Both the position numbers and the translations under genes were made by a program. A stretch of 24,552 nucleotides of DNA from Chloroflexota bacterium (GTDB lineage Bacteria; Chloroflexota; UBA11872). The stretch lies in assembly GCA_026707185.1 (NCBI GenBank), contig JAPOXI010000087.1, positions 1-24,552 of the forward strand, given 5' to 3'. The stretch's first letter is position 1; every line of letters begins with the position of its first letter. Under the pieces are notes generated by a model. It had not been told where the DNA came from and ran no database searches. It was given only the letters and a program-made list of their open reading frames with translations. This document shows positions 17,884-24,552 of the stretch, piece by piece.

Positions 17884-18756
17884 ATGAACCTCGCGATTAT
17901 CGGAGCCGACAGCACGCATACCGAGAACTTCGCCGGCATCATCAACCGCGGGCTGGCCGGCCCCGGCCTGCGAGTCACCCGGCTCTGGGGCGCCAACCCC
18001 GATCAGGCCCGCGCCAAGGCCCTGGAAACCGGTATTGACGAGGTGGTCGACGCACCCGAGCAGGCCATGCAGGACGTCGACGCCGTGCTGGTGCTCAACC
18101 GTTGGGGCCCCGATCACTTCGCGCCCGCCATGCAGGCGGTCGACCTTGGCCTGCCCCTGTTCGTTGACAAGCCGCTGTGTGACGACCCGCAGGAAGCCGT
18201 CACGCTGGTCCGCGCGGCCGCCGCCGCCGGCGTGCCGCTGACGTCTGCGTCCGCCGTGCGCTACGACCGCGCCATCCGCCAGCTGCTGGAGCGCCTCCCC
18301 GACCTGGGCCGCACGCGCTCGATCATGTTCACCCTGCCCCAGAACTGGCAGCTCTACGGCGTCCACGCCGTTGACGTGATGCACGCGGTGTTTGGCGTCG
18401 GTGCGGAGGACGTCACGTCCGTTCGAGGAGAATTGGGCGACGTGGTGACCATTCGCTGGCCCAACGGTCAGGTCGGCATTGCCAACCAGGCGCGCGAGGC
18501 CTGGATGGGCATGCTCTGCGTCGCCCTCGGCGAGAAGGGCTGGACCCACGCCGACATGCCCGGGGATGACACGATCGACGGCTTCCCGCGCATGTATCTG
18601 GAGAGCATTAAGCAGTTCCTGGCGATGCTAGAGACCGGCGAACGGCCGATTAGCGACGCGGAAATGGTGGACGTAATTCGAGTGGTGGCGGCGGCGGAGC
18701 GCTCGGCAACCTCAGACTCCCGCCGCGTGCCGCTGAACGAGATGCCGTCGCTCTAG
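17884..18756 (+). CDS. Gfo/Idh/MocA-family oxidoreductase
   Basis: 290 residues. The N-terminal Rossmann fold begins MNLAIIGADSTHTENF, where the usual GxGxxG is replaced by GADSTH. The family's catalytic EKP motif appears as VDKPL (94-98, Lys96). A YGVHAVDVMHAVFG helix follows at about 157-170. It is shorter than the usual 330-380 residues, so the C-terminal sheet domain is reduced. The substrate is unknown; sugars or inositols are typical. The start is ATG 17884 with GGGAG seven bases upstream. It is monocistronic and converges on the small membrane protein gene. Confidence 0.88.
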   Translation: MNLAIIGADSTHTENFAGIINRGLAGPGLRVTRLWGANPDQARAKALETGIDEVVDAPEQAMQDVDAVLVLNRWGPDHFAPAMQAVDLGLPLFVDKPLCDDPQEAVTLVRAAAAAGVPLTSASAVRYDRAIRQLLERLPDLGRTRSIMFTLPQNWQLYGVHAVDVMHAVFGVGAEDVTSVRGELGDVVTIRWPNGQVGIANQAREAWMGMLCVALGEKGWTHADMPGDDTIDGFPRMYLESIKQFLAMLETGERPISDAEMVDVIRVVAAAERSATSDSRRVPLNEMPSL

Positions 18757-18953
18757 CCCACCCACCCAAACACGTAAAGCCCGGCGCCCGCGCCAATTGC
18801 GGCGCCAACGGCCACGCCGATAACCAGCGCAACCAGCAGCCACATGCCGCTGCCCCCCGGGGCGGTGGATTGGGGCGCTCGCGGCGCCTCCTGCCGTCGC
18901 AGCGCTTCCGGATCCGGCGAGATCTGCTCGATCACCGGTTTCTGACTATTCAC
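18753..18953 (-). CDS. Small single-pass membrane protein, function unknown
   Basis: 66 residues from GTG 18953: a polar Pro-rich N-terminus (VNSQKPVIEQISPDPEALRR) and one Gly/Ala-rich transmembrane helix (about 37-62) with GxxxG-like spacing (VIGVAVGAAIGAGAGLYVFG). The longer open frame to 19154 is discounted because it crosses the repeat at 19038-19080 and has no protein-like character. GGAG lies ten bases before the GTG. The gene converges on the oxidoreductase and both end in the same CTAG. Confidence 0.6.
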   Translation of the reverse strand: MNSQKPVIEQISPDPEALRRQEAPRAPQSTAPGGSGMWLLVALVIGVAVGAAIGAGAGLYVFGWVG

Positions 18954-19037
18954 GGCTGGCGGACTCCGGCTCGCCGAGCGTACGGCGCGGGTGCGAGTGA
19001 GCCGGAGCCAGGGACTGCCCCGACGTGTCGGTCGGTC

Positions 19038-19080
19038 GCCCAGCGGCCCGCGTAAGGCATGAGCGAGGCTACCATCCGCC
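19038..19080. repeat. 43-bp imperfect direct repeat, left copy
   Basis: Starts GCCCAGCGGCCC and contains AGGCATG-A-GCGAGGCT-A-CCA. It matches 20445-20487 in the same orientation at 35 of 43 positions; most mismatches fall in a 5-bp block after the first 12 bp. It lies 37 bp upstream of the MFS gene start, in the 164-bp divergent gap that otherwise shows only a short palindrome (CCGACGTGTCGG, 19020-19031). Confidence 0.75.
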
Positions 19081-19117
19081 CCAACAACGTAGACGGCTAG
19101 CTTTCCCAACTGGCTCC

Positions 19118-20335
19118 ATGATTCGCCAGCCTGCATCGTCCAGCCTTGGCGCAATTTTCGTCCTGCTCACCGTCATGGCGTTCAACGTCAATTTGATTGG
19201 ACCGATCCTGGGCGAACTGCAAGCCGAATTCGACGTTTCACTGCCGGTGCTGGGCTTGCTGCTGTCCATGCAAGCCGTGGCCCGCGCCGTGGCCATCGTG
19301 CCCGCCGGATTCCTGGCCGACCGGCTGCCACCGCGCACGCCACTGGCCGCTGGCACGCTCTGCACCGCCATCGGCTGTGCGATCAGCGCGCTCGCCCTGG
19401 ATTACCGCGTGCTGCTGGCGGGTGTGCTGGTGACCGGGCTGGGCACGGCTCTCGTCTACACCACCGGACTCGCCCATACCGTGCGTTCAAGTGAGGGGAG
19501 CGACCGTAGCCACACGGCGGGACGGATCTTGGCCGCTGTTCAGATGGGTGCCCTCCTCGCGCCCATGCTCTCCGGCGTGGCTGCCAGCATGTTTGGCTGG
19601 CGGGCCGCCTTTGCCCTGGGCGCCCTGGTTGGCGGCATCGCGGCGCTTCTGCCGTTGCTGTTCGTGCGAGCGCCCCAGCCAGCGCCGGAGTCAGGATCCG
19701 CGCCGATTCCCAGGCTCGCTCGGCTCGGGCTCAGCCAATCCCTGCTACCGGTAGTTGGCTTCTCCGTTCTCATTCTTGGGGCCGGAACGTTCGCCATCAA
19801 GCAGATCTTGTTGCCCCTCTACGGCAGCGTGGGTCTCGACTTCGACCCGGCCCGCGTCGGCCTCGTGCTCACCTTGGCCAACGCCTTGCGCACGCTCGTG
19901 ACCTACAAGACCGGACCGGTGATGGATCGCCTTGGCCATCGACGCGCCCTGATTGCGACGGGCGGTCTCAGTGTGGCGGCGGCCTTGCTGCTGGTGTTCC
20001 CCGCCGGATTGGCCTGGTACATCCTGGTGGCGGTGCTCTTCGCGCCCAGCGGACTGGTAACGCCCCTGCCGGCCGTGCTGATCGCCGAGCGCATGCCGCG
20101 CACCACCGTTGGCCGCAGTATCGGGATCATGCACCTCAGCGTCGATCTGGCCGCGCTGGCGGTGGCCCCGCTGATCACGCTGCTGTTGGACGTCCAGGGC
20201 TTCGGCGTCGTGGGCATCGCTGTGGCCGCTTCGTTCGTCGTCTCCACCCTGATTGGGCTGCCGCTCGTGCGCTCTCGGCCCGTTCAGCCAGAGCCCGAGC
20301 CGCTGTCGCCGCCCGTCGACACACCCGGCCCCTAG
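19118..20335 (+). CDS. Major facilitator superfamily transporter
   Basis: 405 residues with about 12 hydrophobic segments. The MFS motif A between helices 2 and 3 reads GFLADRLPPRTPL, with a related GPVMDRLGHRRAL between helices 8 and 9. The first helix is GAIFVLLTVMAFNVNLIG. It ends in a Pro-rich cytoplasmic tail. The substrate cannot be told from sequence. The start is ATG 19118, just before the first helix; no Shine-Dalgarno sequence is visible. The open frame extends upstream to 19025 but that part crosses the repeat and reads as non-protein. The gene is bracketed by the 43-bp repeat and lies next to a paralogue fragment. Confidence 0.88.
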   Translation: MIRQPASSSLGAIFVLLTVMAFNVNLIGPILGELQAEFDVSLPVLGLLLSMQAVARAVAIVPAGFLADRLPPRTPLAAGTLCTAIGCAISALALDYRVLLAGVLVTGLGTALVYTTGLAHTVRSSEGSDRSHTAGRILAAVQMGALLAPMLSGVAASMFGWRAAFALGALVGGIAALLPLLFVRAPQPAPESGSAPIPRLARLGLSQSLLPVVGFSVLILGAGTFAIKQILLPLYGSVGLDFDPARVGLVLTLANALRTLVTYKTGPVMDRLGHRRALIATGGLSVAAALLLVFPAGLAWYILVAVLFAPSGLVTPLPAVLIAERMPRTTVGRSIGIMHLSVDLAALAVAPLITLLLDVQGFGVVGIAVAASFVVSTLIGLPLVRSRPVQPEPEPLSPPVDTPGP

Positions 20336-20336
20336 G

Positions 20337-20459
20337 TCAGGCCTTCCAGTCGTCCGAGCCAGCAATTGCCCCAAACGCCGCCACGGCGTTCTCTACGCCC
20401 TGCGTCAGCCGCGCCAAAGCCGCGCGACGTCCGTGCGTTTCCACGCCCAGCGGCCCTGA
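20337..20459 (-). pseudogene. C-terminal remnant of a paralogue of the hypothetical gene at 20513
   Basis: Reading the minus strand gives ...LGVETHGRRAALARL, TQGVENAVAAFGAI and a stop. This matches the end of the intact neighbour, VDTRSRRAALARLADVVERAAMAF: RRAALARL is identical and V, E, A, F are kept around it. Protein-level similarity covers 20337-20444 and stops abruptly there. An in-frame TGA sits at 20460-20462. So about 36 codons of a second copy survive and the rest is gone. Confidence 0.7.
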
Positions 20460-20487
20460 TCAGGCATGGGCGAGGCTGCCACCGGCC
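20445..20487. repeat. 43-bp imperfect direct repeat, right copy
   Basis: Second copy of 19038-19080: GCCCAGCGGCCC, a diverged 5-bp block, then AGGCATG-G-GCGAGGCT-G-CCA. In this copy a CCTGATCAGG palindrome is formed. Its left end is exactly the point where the paralogue remnant loses similarity to the intact gene. It lies 25 bp downstream of the intact gene's stop. Confidence 0.75.
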
Positions 20488-20512
20488 TGGTTTCGATCAG
20501 CTTGGCGAGGTG

Positions 20513-21541
20513 CTATCGGGAAAGCGCACCGACGCTGTCCACCGCTCTCGCAAACGCCATGGCCGCACGCTCAACCACGTCGGCCAGGCGCGCCAGCGCC
20601 GCGCGGCGGCTGCGCGTGTCGACGATCACTGCGCGGCCCCGCAACAGCTCCACCACCCGTCCCGGTGGCTCGCGGTCCAGATCAGCCGGTAATTCGAACA
20701 CCGCGGACTTTCGCCCCTTCACGGCTTGGCCCAGGGCGAGCGCCGAAGCCGTACCCGTGGAGTCCCAGAGCCGTTCGGCCAGTTCGCCGGACGCCGCACG
20801 CATACTCCGCGCCAGGCGCGCCAGGTCGGGCGCATCCCACAGGTGGTCGGCCTCCGTTGATTCCAGCCAGCGCTCGGCGCAGCCGAAGCCGAACTCGGCC
20901 TGCTCGAAGGTCACCAGCAGGCGCTCGAGCGCTGCGGTGTCGCGCAACGGCGCCCCGGCGCGGACGGCTTCAGTCGCCCCGCGCACGGCCTCGATCCCAA
21001 AGCGAACGCCTCTGATTTCGATGTCATTTCCGAGGGGCACGAACAGGATTCCCGCGAGGTTGGGCACCGGAATCCCAACCGGTTTCATCGGCCGGTCGCG
21101 CCGTATCGCGCCATAGATGCACTTCACCGGCGGATATGCGGGAAACGACCCGCTCCAGCCGCCAGTCAGGTCGATTGAGCCGGGCTCCAAATGGCCCGGA
21201 CCGACGGCGCGGGCCACGCCGTTGGCATCGACGGACTGGATGACACCAAAACGCGATTCGCTGAAGACAGGCGCGATGACCAGCCGGCCGGCGGCCGTGT
21301 GCTCCCGCAGCGCGGCAATAGCGCCGGCAGCCTCGTCCTCGGCCCCAGTCTCCAGCCTGACCTTCGCCAGGTCTGTGGCACGAAACAGCGTGGACATCAT
21401 TCGGATGTACCGCATCGTCTCGACATCGGCTGTCTCGCTCCAGGGCACCCAAAACGCCTCCCCAGAGCGTGTGACCAGGGACTCCAGCGACCGCTCGATC
21501 CCCATCGCGGCCAGCGCCGCCTGCAGCGCGTGGAAGGCCAT
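20513..21541 (-). CDS. Hypothetical protein, weakly BtrH/C39-like N-terminus
   Basis: 342 residues from ATG 21541. I do not recognise it with confidence. The N-terminal part (FHALQAALAAMGIERSLESL, then SGEAFWVPW) faintly resembles the BtrH_N/C39-like fold family, but no catalytic Cys is present near the start. The C-terminal half is helical and Arg/Ala/Glu-rich. There is no signal peptide or membrane segment. In-frame codons upstream of the ATG read KGWPADRTAGS and would extend the protein sensibly from a CTG at 21577 that has GGAG six bases before it, so the true start may be non-standard. A fragment of a second copy lies downstream at 20337-20459. It follows coaBC on the same strand. Confidence 0.7.
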   Translation of the reverse strand: MAFHALQAALAAMGIERSLESLVTRSGEAFWVPWSETADVETMRYIRMMSTLFRATDLAKVRLETGAEDEAAGAIAALREHTAAGRLVIAPVFSESRFGVIQSVDANGVARAVGPGHLEPGSIDLTGGWSGSFPAYPPVKCIYGAIRRDRPMKPVGIPVPNLAGILFVPLGNDIEIRGVRFGIEAVRGATEAVRAGAPLRDTAALERLLVTFEQAEFGFGCAERWLESTEADHLWDAPDLARLARSMRAASGELAERLWDSTGTASALALGQAVKGRKSAVFELPADLDREPPGRVVELLRGRAVIVDTRSRRAALARLADVVERAAMAFARAVDSVGALSR

Positions 21542-21597
21542 GGATCCCGCCGTCCGGTCCGCCGGCCATCCCTTCAGCCGCGGCTCCGCCGAAGTCG

Positions 21598-22794
21598 TCA
21601 GCGCCCGCCGATCATTTCAACCACTACGTCCAGCACGGCGGACGCGACGCCGGACTTGCTGGTCAGCGGGACCTCAAGGTCCGGGTGCTCCGGCCGGAGG
21701 ATCGTGACGGCGTTGGTCTCCGCGGCAAAACCCGTATCCGACCCGGCCACGTCGTTCACCACCAGCGCATCCAACTCTTTGCCCAGCAGCTTGCTCCGGG
21801 CGTTCTCAAGATGGTCGTTAGTCTCCGCCGCGAACCCGATTCGCAGGAAATCGCCCTTCAGGGACTGCAGCAGGTCCGGGTTTTCGATCAGGTCGATGCC
21901 CGCGGGCTCACCGCCGCGCTTCAGCTTCACGTCGGAGGTGCTGGCCGGACGGTAGTCGCCGACGGCGGCGTTCATGATGAGCGCGTCGCAGCCCGCGACC
22001 GCCCGTCGCAGCGCGTCCAGCATTTCCTCGGCGGACTCGACATGCGTCGTCTCGGCGCCCGCCGGCGGCTCCACCGTCCCGGATCCCAGCACCAGCCGGG
22101 TCGTGGCTCCGCGCTCGATGGCCGCCCGCGCCAGTTCCACGCCCTGCCGACCGCTCGCCGGGTTGCCGATGAAGCGCACCGGGTCCATGTACTCCCGCGT
22201 GCCGCCGGCCGACACCACCAGCACCCGGTCCTTCAGCGGTCCGCTGCGCCCCAGCGTGGCGCGGAGCGCATCCAGCAGCACCGGGGTTTCCGGCAGCCGT
22301 CCCTTGCCCTGCGCGCCCGAGGCCATTCGGCCGCTCTCCGGCTCGATCACGTGCACGCCGCGCCGCCGCAGCGTGTCCAGGTTGTCCTGAGTGGCCTGGT
22401 TGGCGTACATCCCCGGCTCCATGGCCGGTGCGACCACGATCGGCGCCTGGGTGGAAAGGACGACGGCCGACCCCAGGTCGTCGGCCTGCCCGTGCGCCAG
22501 ACGCGCAATCGCGTTGGCCGTCGCTGGCGCAACCAGCAGCACGTCCGTGTCCGCGGCCAGCCGCACGTGCGCGATCTCATTGTCGGCGGTCATGGCCTCG
22601 CCGGCCCGGTAAACGGCCCGTCGAGTCAGCGCCTGGAAGGTCAGCGGTCCCACAAAGTCCTCAGCCGCCCGCGACAGCACCACATCCACTTCCGTGCCCG
22701 CCTGCGTCAGCTTGCTGGCCAGGTCCGAGGCCTTGTACGCCGCGATGCCCCCGGTGACATACAGCACCACCCGCGCGCCTTGCAGCACGCTCAC
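21598..22794 (-). CDS. coaBC: Phosphopantothenoylcysteine synthetase/decarboxylase
   Basis: Bifunctional coenzyme A biosynthesis enzyme: CoaB joins 4'-phosphopantothenate to cysteine and CoaC decarboxylates the product with FMN. 398 residues from GTG 22794, with GGAGG four bases upstream; the GTGA overlaps the coaX stop. CoaC half: VTGGIAAYK, active-site His76 in EIAHVRL, VAPATANAIARLAHG. The usual PAMN is PAME (E126) and the usual ACG is ASG (S159). CoaB half: SAGGTREYMDPVRFIGNPASGRQG, here read in two parts (SAGGTREYMDPVRFIG and NPASGRQG), AAVGDYRP and a KLKR segment. The last two catalytic substitutions in CoaC are notable. Confidence 0.93.
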   Translation of the reverse strand: MSVLQGARVVLYVTGGIAAYKASDLASKLTQAGTEVDVVLSRAAEDFVGPLTFQALTRRAVYRAGEAMTADNEIAHVRLAADTDVLLVAPATANAIARLAHGQADDLGSAVVLSTQAPIVVAPAMEPGMYANQATQDNLDTLRRRGVHVIEPESGRMASGAQGKGRLPETPVLLDALRATLGRSGPLKDRVLVVSAGGTREYMDPVRFIGNPASGRQGVELARAAIERGATTRLVLGSGTVEPPAGAETTHVESAEEMLDALRRAVAGCDALIMNAAVGDYRPASTSDVKLKRGGEPAGIDLIENPDLLQSLKGDFLRIGFAAETNDHLENARSKLLGKELDALVVNDVAGSDTGFAAETNAVTILRPEHPDLEVPLTSKSGVASAVLDVVVEMIGGR

Positions 22795-23555
22795 GCCGCC
22801 GCCTCCGCCTGCTGGATCAGCCACAGCCCGCGCAGCGTCAAATCCAGGTCCACGATCTCGAACAGTCCCACGTCCTCCACCACCACCGGCGCCTGCCCGC
22901 CGGTGGCAATGGCCCGGTATTCGGCGCCCAGTTCGGACTGCAATTGCTCGATCAGCCCGCGCACCATTCCTACGTAACCCCAGTAAACGCCGGATTGCAT
23001 CGACGCCGTGGTTTCCGTTCCAACCAGCCGCGCGGGCCGCGACAAGTCAATCGATGGCAACTGCGCGCCCGCCGCCGTCAGCGCCCGCGCCGTGTTCTGC
23101 ATGCCCAGCGTAATGATCACCCCCGCCAGGCTGCCCGTTCCATTGACGATGTCGAACGTGGTCACACTGCCCAGGTCCACCACGATGGCCGGCGCCTGGT
23201 AGAGCTCACGGGCGGCCAGGGCGTTGGCCACCCGGTCGATGCCCACCTGCGCGGGCCGATCCACCGCCAGGTCGATCACCCGCACGTCCTGCGAGCGGGC
23301 GATCAGCGGCTCGCACCCCGCCGCGGACCGCACCGCCGCGGCCATGCGCTCGGTCAGGGCGGGCACCACCGACCCGATCACGGCGCCCTCGATCCCCGTC
23401 GCCTGATGATGCGCCAGCATGGCGCGCAACAGCGCCTCGTGCTCCGCGGCGCTGCGATTGAGATCGCTGTGCACCGCCCAACGCGCGCCCAACTCGTCGC
23501 CGTCGAACACGCCGAATTTGGTGTCGGTATTACCGACATCGACGACCAGAACCAT
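22791..23555 (-). CDS. coaX: Type III pantothenate kinase
   Basis: First step of CoA synthesis: phosphorylation of pantothenate. 254 residues, ASKHA fold: VVDVGNTDTKFGVF (phosphate loop), the catalytic-Asp motif VGIDRVAN (usual GADR), VVDLGSVTTFDIV, and a C-terminal DLTLRGLWLI. CoaX enzymes are typically insensitive to CoA feedback (family knowledge). The start is ATG 23555; no strong ribosome binding site. It is coupled to coaBC by a 4-nt overlap and divergent from the creatininase genes. Confidence 0.94.
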   Translation of the reverse strand: MVLVVDVGNTDTKFGVFDGDELGARWAVHSDLNRSAAEHEALLRAMLAHHQATGIEGAVIGSVVPALTERMAAAVRSAAGCEPLIARSQDVRVIDLAVDRPAQVGIDRVANALAARELYQAPAIVVDLGSVTTFDIVNGTGSLAGVIITLGMQNTARALTAAGAQLPSIDLSRPARLVGTETTASMQSGVYWGYVGMVRGLIEQLQSELGAEYRAIATGGQAPVVVEDVGLFEIVDLDLTLRGLWLIQQAEAAA

Positions 23556-23619
23556 GGATACTGCTCGCCCAGCCGTCGCCGCTTATCATATCGCCGACCA
23601 AGCCCCGGACACGCACCCT

Positions 23620-24453
23620 TTGGCCGATCTGCCGTCCCCGCTCCGCCTCACCCACATGACTTCGCCCGAGGTCGCCCGCGCCCGCGAGAGTGTGGAACTG
23701 GTCATGATCCCCATCGGCTCCATCGAGCAGCACGGGCCCAACACCTCGCTCGATACCGACCTGGTGATCTGCGAGGACCTGACCCTGCGCCTGGCCGAAC
23801 GCTTCCACCCCCGCCTGCTGGTGGCCCCCACCATGCCCTACGGCATGTCCACCTATCACATGGGCTTCCCCGGCTCGATCACCCTGCGCGCCCAGACCTT
23901 CCTGCACGTGCTGGAAGACTGCCTGGCCTCCCTGCTGCACCACGGCTTCACGCGCTTCCTGCTGACCAACTGGCACAGCGGCAACACCTCCGTCATGACC
24001 CTGGCCCTGCAAACCCTCCCCACCCGCCTGCCCCTGGACTTCCTGGCGTCCATTTCGCTCTACGACCTGGAGGATGACGAGTTGGAGGACGAGATCGTCA
24101 AATCCCCTACCTCAGGTCACGCCTGCGAGCTGGAAACCGCCGAGCTCATGGCCCTGCGTCCGGACCGCGTCAAGCACGACAGCCTCGCCCCCGGCGACCT
24201 GAGCCCGCGCGGCAGCCGTCTGCGTCAGCGCTTCTGGCGACGCTCCATCCGCCGCAACCACGACTTCTCCGACTTCTCCGCCAACGGCGCCGTCGGGGAC
24301 GCCAGGCTGGCCACCGCCGAGGACGGCTGGCGCATGATCAACGTCATCGAGGAACGCGCCGACCAGCTCATCACCACCCTGCTCGACTCGCCCGACGACC
24401 TCCTCGCCCGCGGCCGCATGCCCGGCTGGCGCCACGCCCTGCACACCCGATGA
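23620..24453 (+). CDS. Creatininase-family amidohydrolase, first of a pair
   Basis: 277 residues from TTG 23620. Family members are metal-dependent cytoplasmic amidohydrolases (creatininase, MftE-like, ArfB-like). Likely metal ligands are E36 and H38 in SIEQHGP, D47 in LDTD, H119 in NWHSGN (usual NGHGGN) and E170 in HACELETAE (usual HAGExETS). TTG 23620 is chosen because it aligns codon for codon with the ATG of the following paralogue. ATG 23554 would give 299 residues but shares its CCATGG with the coaX start. A TATCAT -10-like hexamer at 23584-23589 would fit the shorter form. Neither start has a Shine-Dalgarno sequence. The substrate is unknown. Confidence 0.85.
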   Translation: MADLPSPLRLTHMTSPEVARARESVELVMIPIGSIEQHGPNTSLDTDLVICEDLTLRLAERFHPRLLVAPTMPYGMSTYHMGFPGSITLRAQTFLHVLEDCLASLLHHGFTRFLLTNWHSGNTSVMTLALQTLPTRLPLDFLASISLYDLEDDELEDEIVKSPTSGHACELETAELMALRPDRVKHDSLAPGDLSPRGSRLRQRFWRRSIRRNHDFSDFSANGAVGDARLATAEDGWRMINVIEERADQLITTLLDSPDDLLARGRMPGWRHALHTR

Positions 24454-24552
24454 GCAACCTGCCCACCTACGCCCTCCACAAGATGTCCTGGCCCGAAGTG
24501 GCCCAGGCCGCCGAGACCGTGGAACTGGTGCTCATCCCCATCGGCTCCACCG
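24450..24552 (+). CDS. Creatininase-family amidohydrolase, second of a pair, 5' end only
   Basis: 34 codons before the right edge. The N-terminus reads MSNLPTYALHKMSWPEVA, then VELVLIPIGST, closely matching the preceding protein (LPSPLRLTHMTSPEVA, VELVMIPIGSI). The ATG overlaps the preceding stop as ATGA, so the two are translationally coupled and may form a two-subunit enzyme or two related activities. Confidence 0.85.
   Translation, partial: MSNLPTYALHKMSWPEVAQAAETVELVLIPIGST

Noticed and set aside
17827..18549. 240-codon minus-strand frame opposite the oxidoreductase
   Set aside because: The plus strand has a good ribosome binding site and a Rossmann/VDKP protein; the minus frame is Gly/His/Val-rich shadow.
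18954..19154. N-terminal extension of the small membrane protein
   Set aside because: Passes through the intergenic repeat, has no start context and reads as non-protein.

Overview
The window is GC-rich, densely packed bacterial chromosome with strongly operonic organisation. The gene set (ATP synthase operon starting with a small AtpZ/AtpI-type gene and followed by murA, a bifunctional-type Rel, many GTG/TTG starts, a sortilin-like Asp-box propeller, paired creatininases, a Gfo/Idh/MocA oxidoreductase) fits an uncultivated Chloroflexota genome, perhaps of the Dehalococcoidia/SAR202 or sponge-symbiont type. That placement is an inference from gene content, not a database result. No rRNA, tRNA, CRISPR array, insertion sequence or phage gene was seen.

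Region 1 (1-7557, minus strand): a complete F1Fo ATP synthase operon in the order atpZ/I-like, atpB, E, F, H, A, G, D, C, followed by a 5' fragment of murA that runs off the left edge. The c subunit carries its ion-binding Glu and lacks the Na+-type Gln/Ser ligands, so a proton-driven enzyme is expected. Region 2 (7558-7918) is a 361-bp gap with a candidate operator and a possible 37-residue membrane peptide.

Region 3 (7919-17809, minus strand): a likely operon recJ, rel, plsY-like, degV (fatty-acid-binding), glycerate 2-kinase and a membrane-anchored double LysM protein, with overlapping or nearly touching ends. Next comes a separately promoted 12-Asp-box propeller protein. The Rel protein is the most unusual product in the window. 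It has an intact ppGpp-hydrolase HD domain, the EXDD synthetase motif known from RelA, and what reads as a tandem duplication of its C-terminal conserved-cysteine domain. The neighbouring PlsY-like protein has lost the signature residues of motif 1 and all of motif 3.

Region 4 (17884-20512): a plus-strand oxidoreductase, a 66-residue membrane protein converging on it (they share a CTAG as both stops), and a plus-strand MFS transporter. The transporter is bracketed by a 43-bp imperfect direct repeat. The right copy abuts exactly the severed C-terminal tail of a paralogue of the next gene, which reads as a recombination scar.

Region 5 (20513-24552): a hypothetical protein, then coaBC and coaX (two enzymes of coenzyme A synthesis) on the minus strand. 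Diverging from them are two creatininase-family amidohydrolases in tandem, the second cut by the right edge. CoaBC departs from the E. coli decarboxylase at two catalytic positions.
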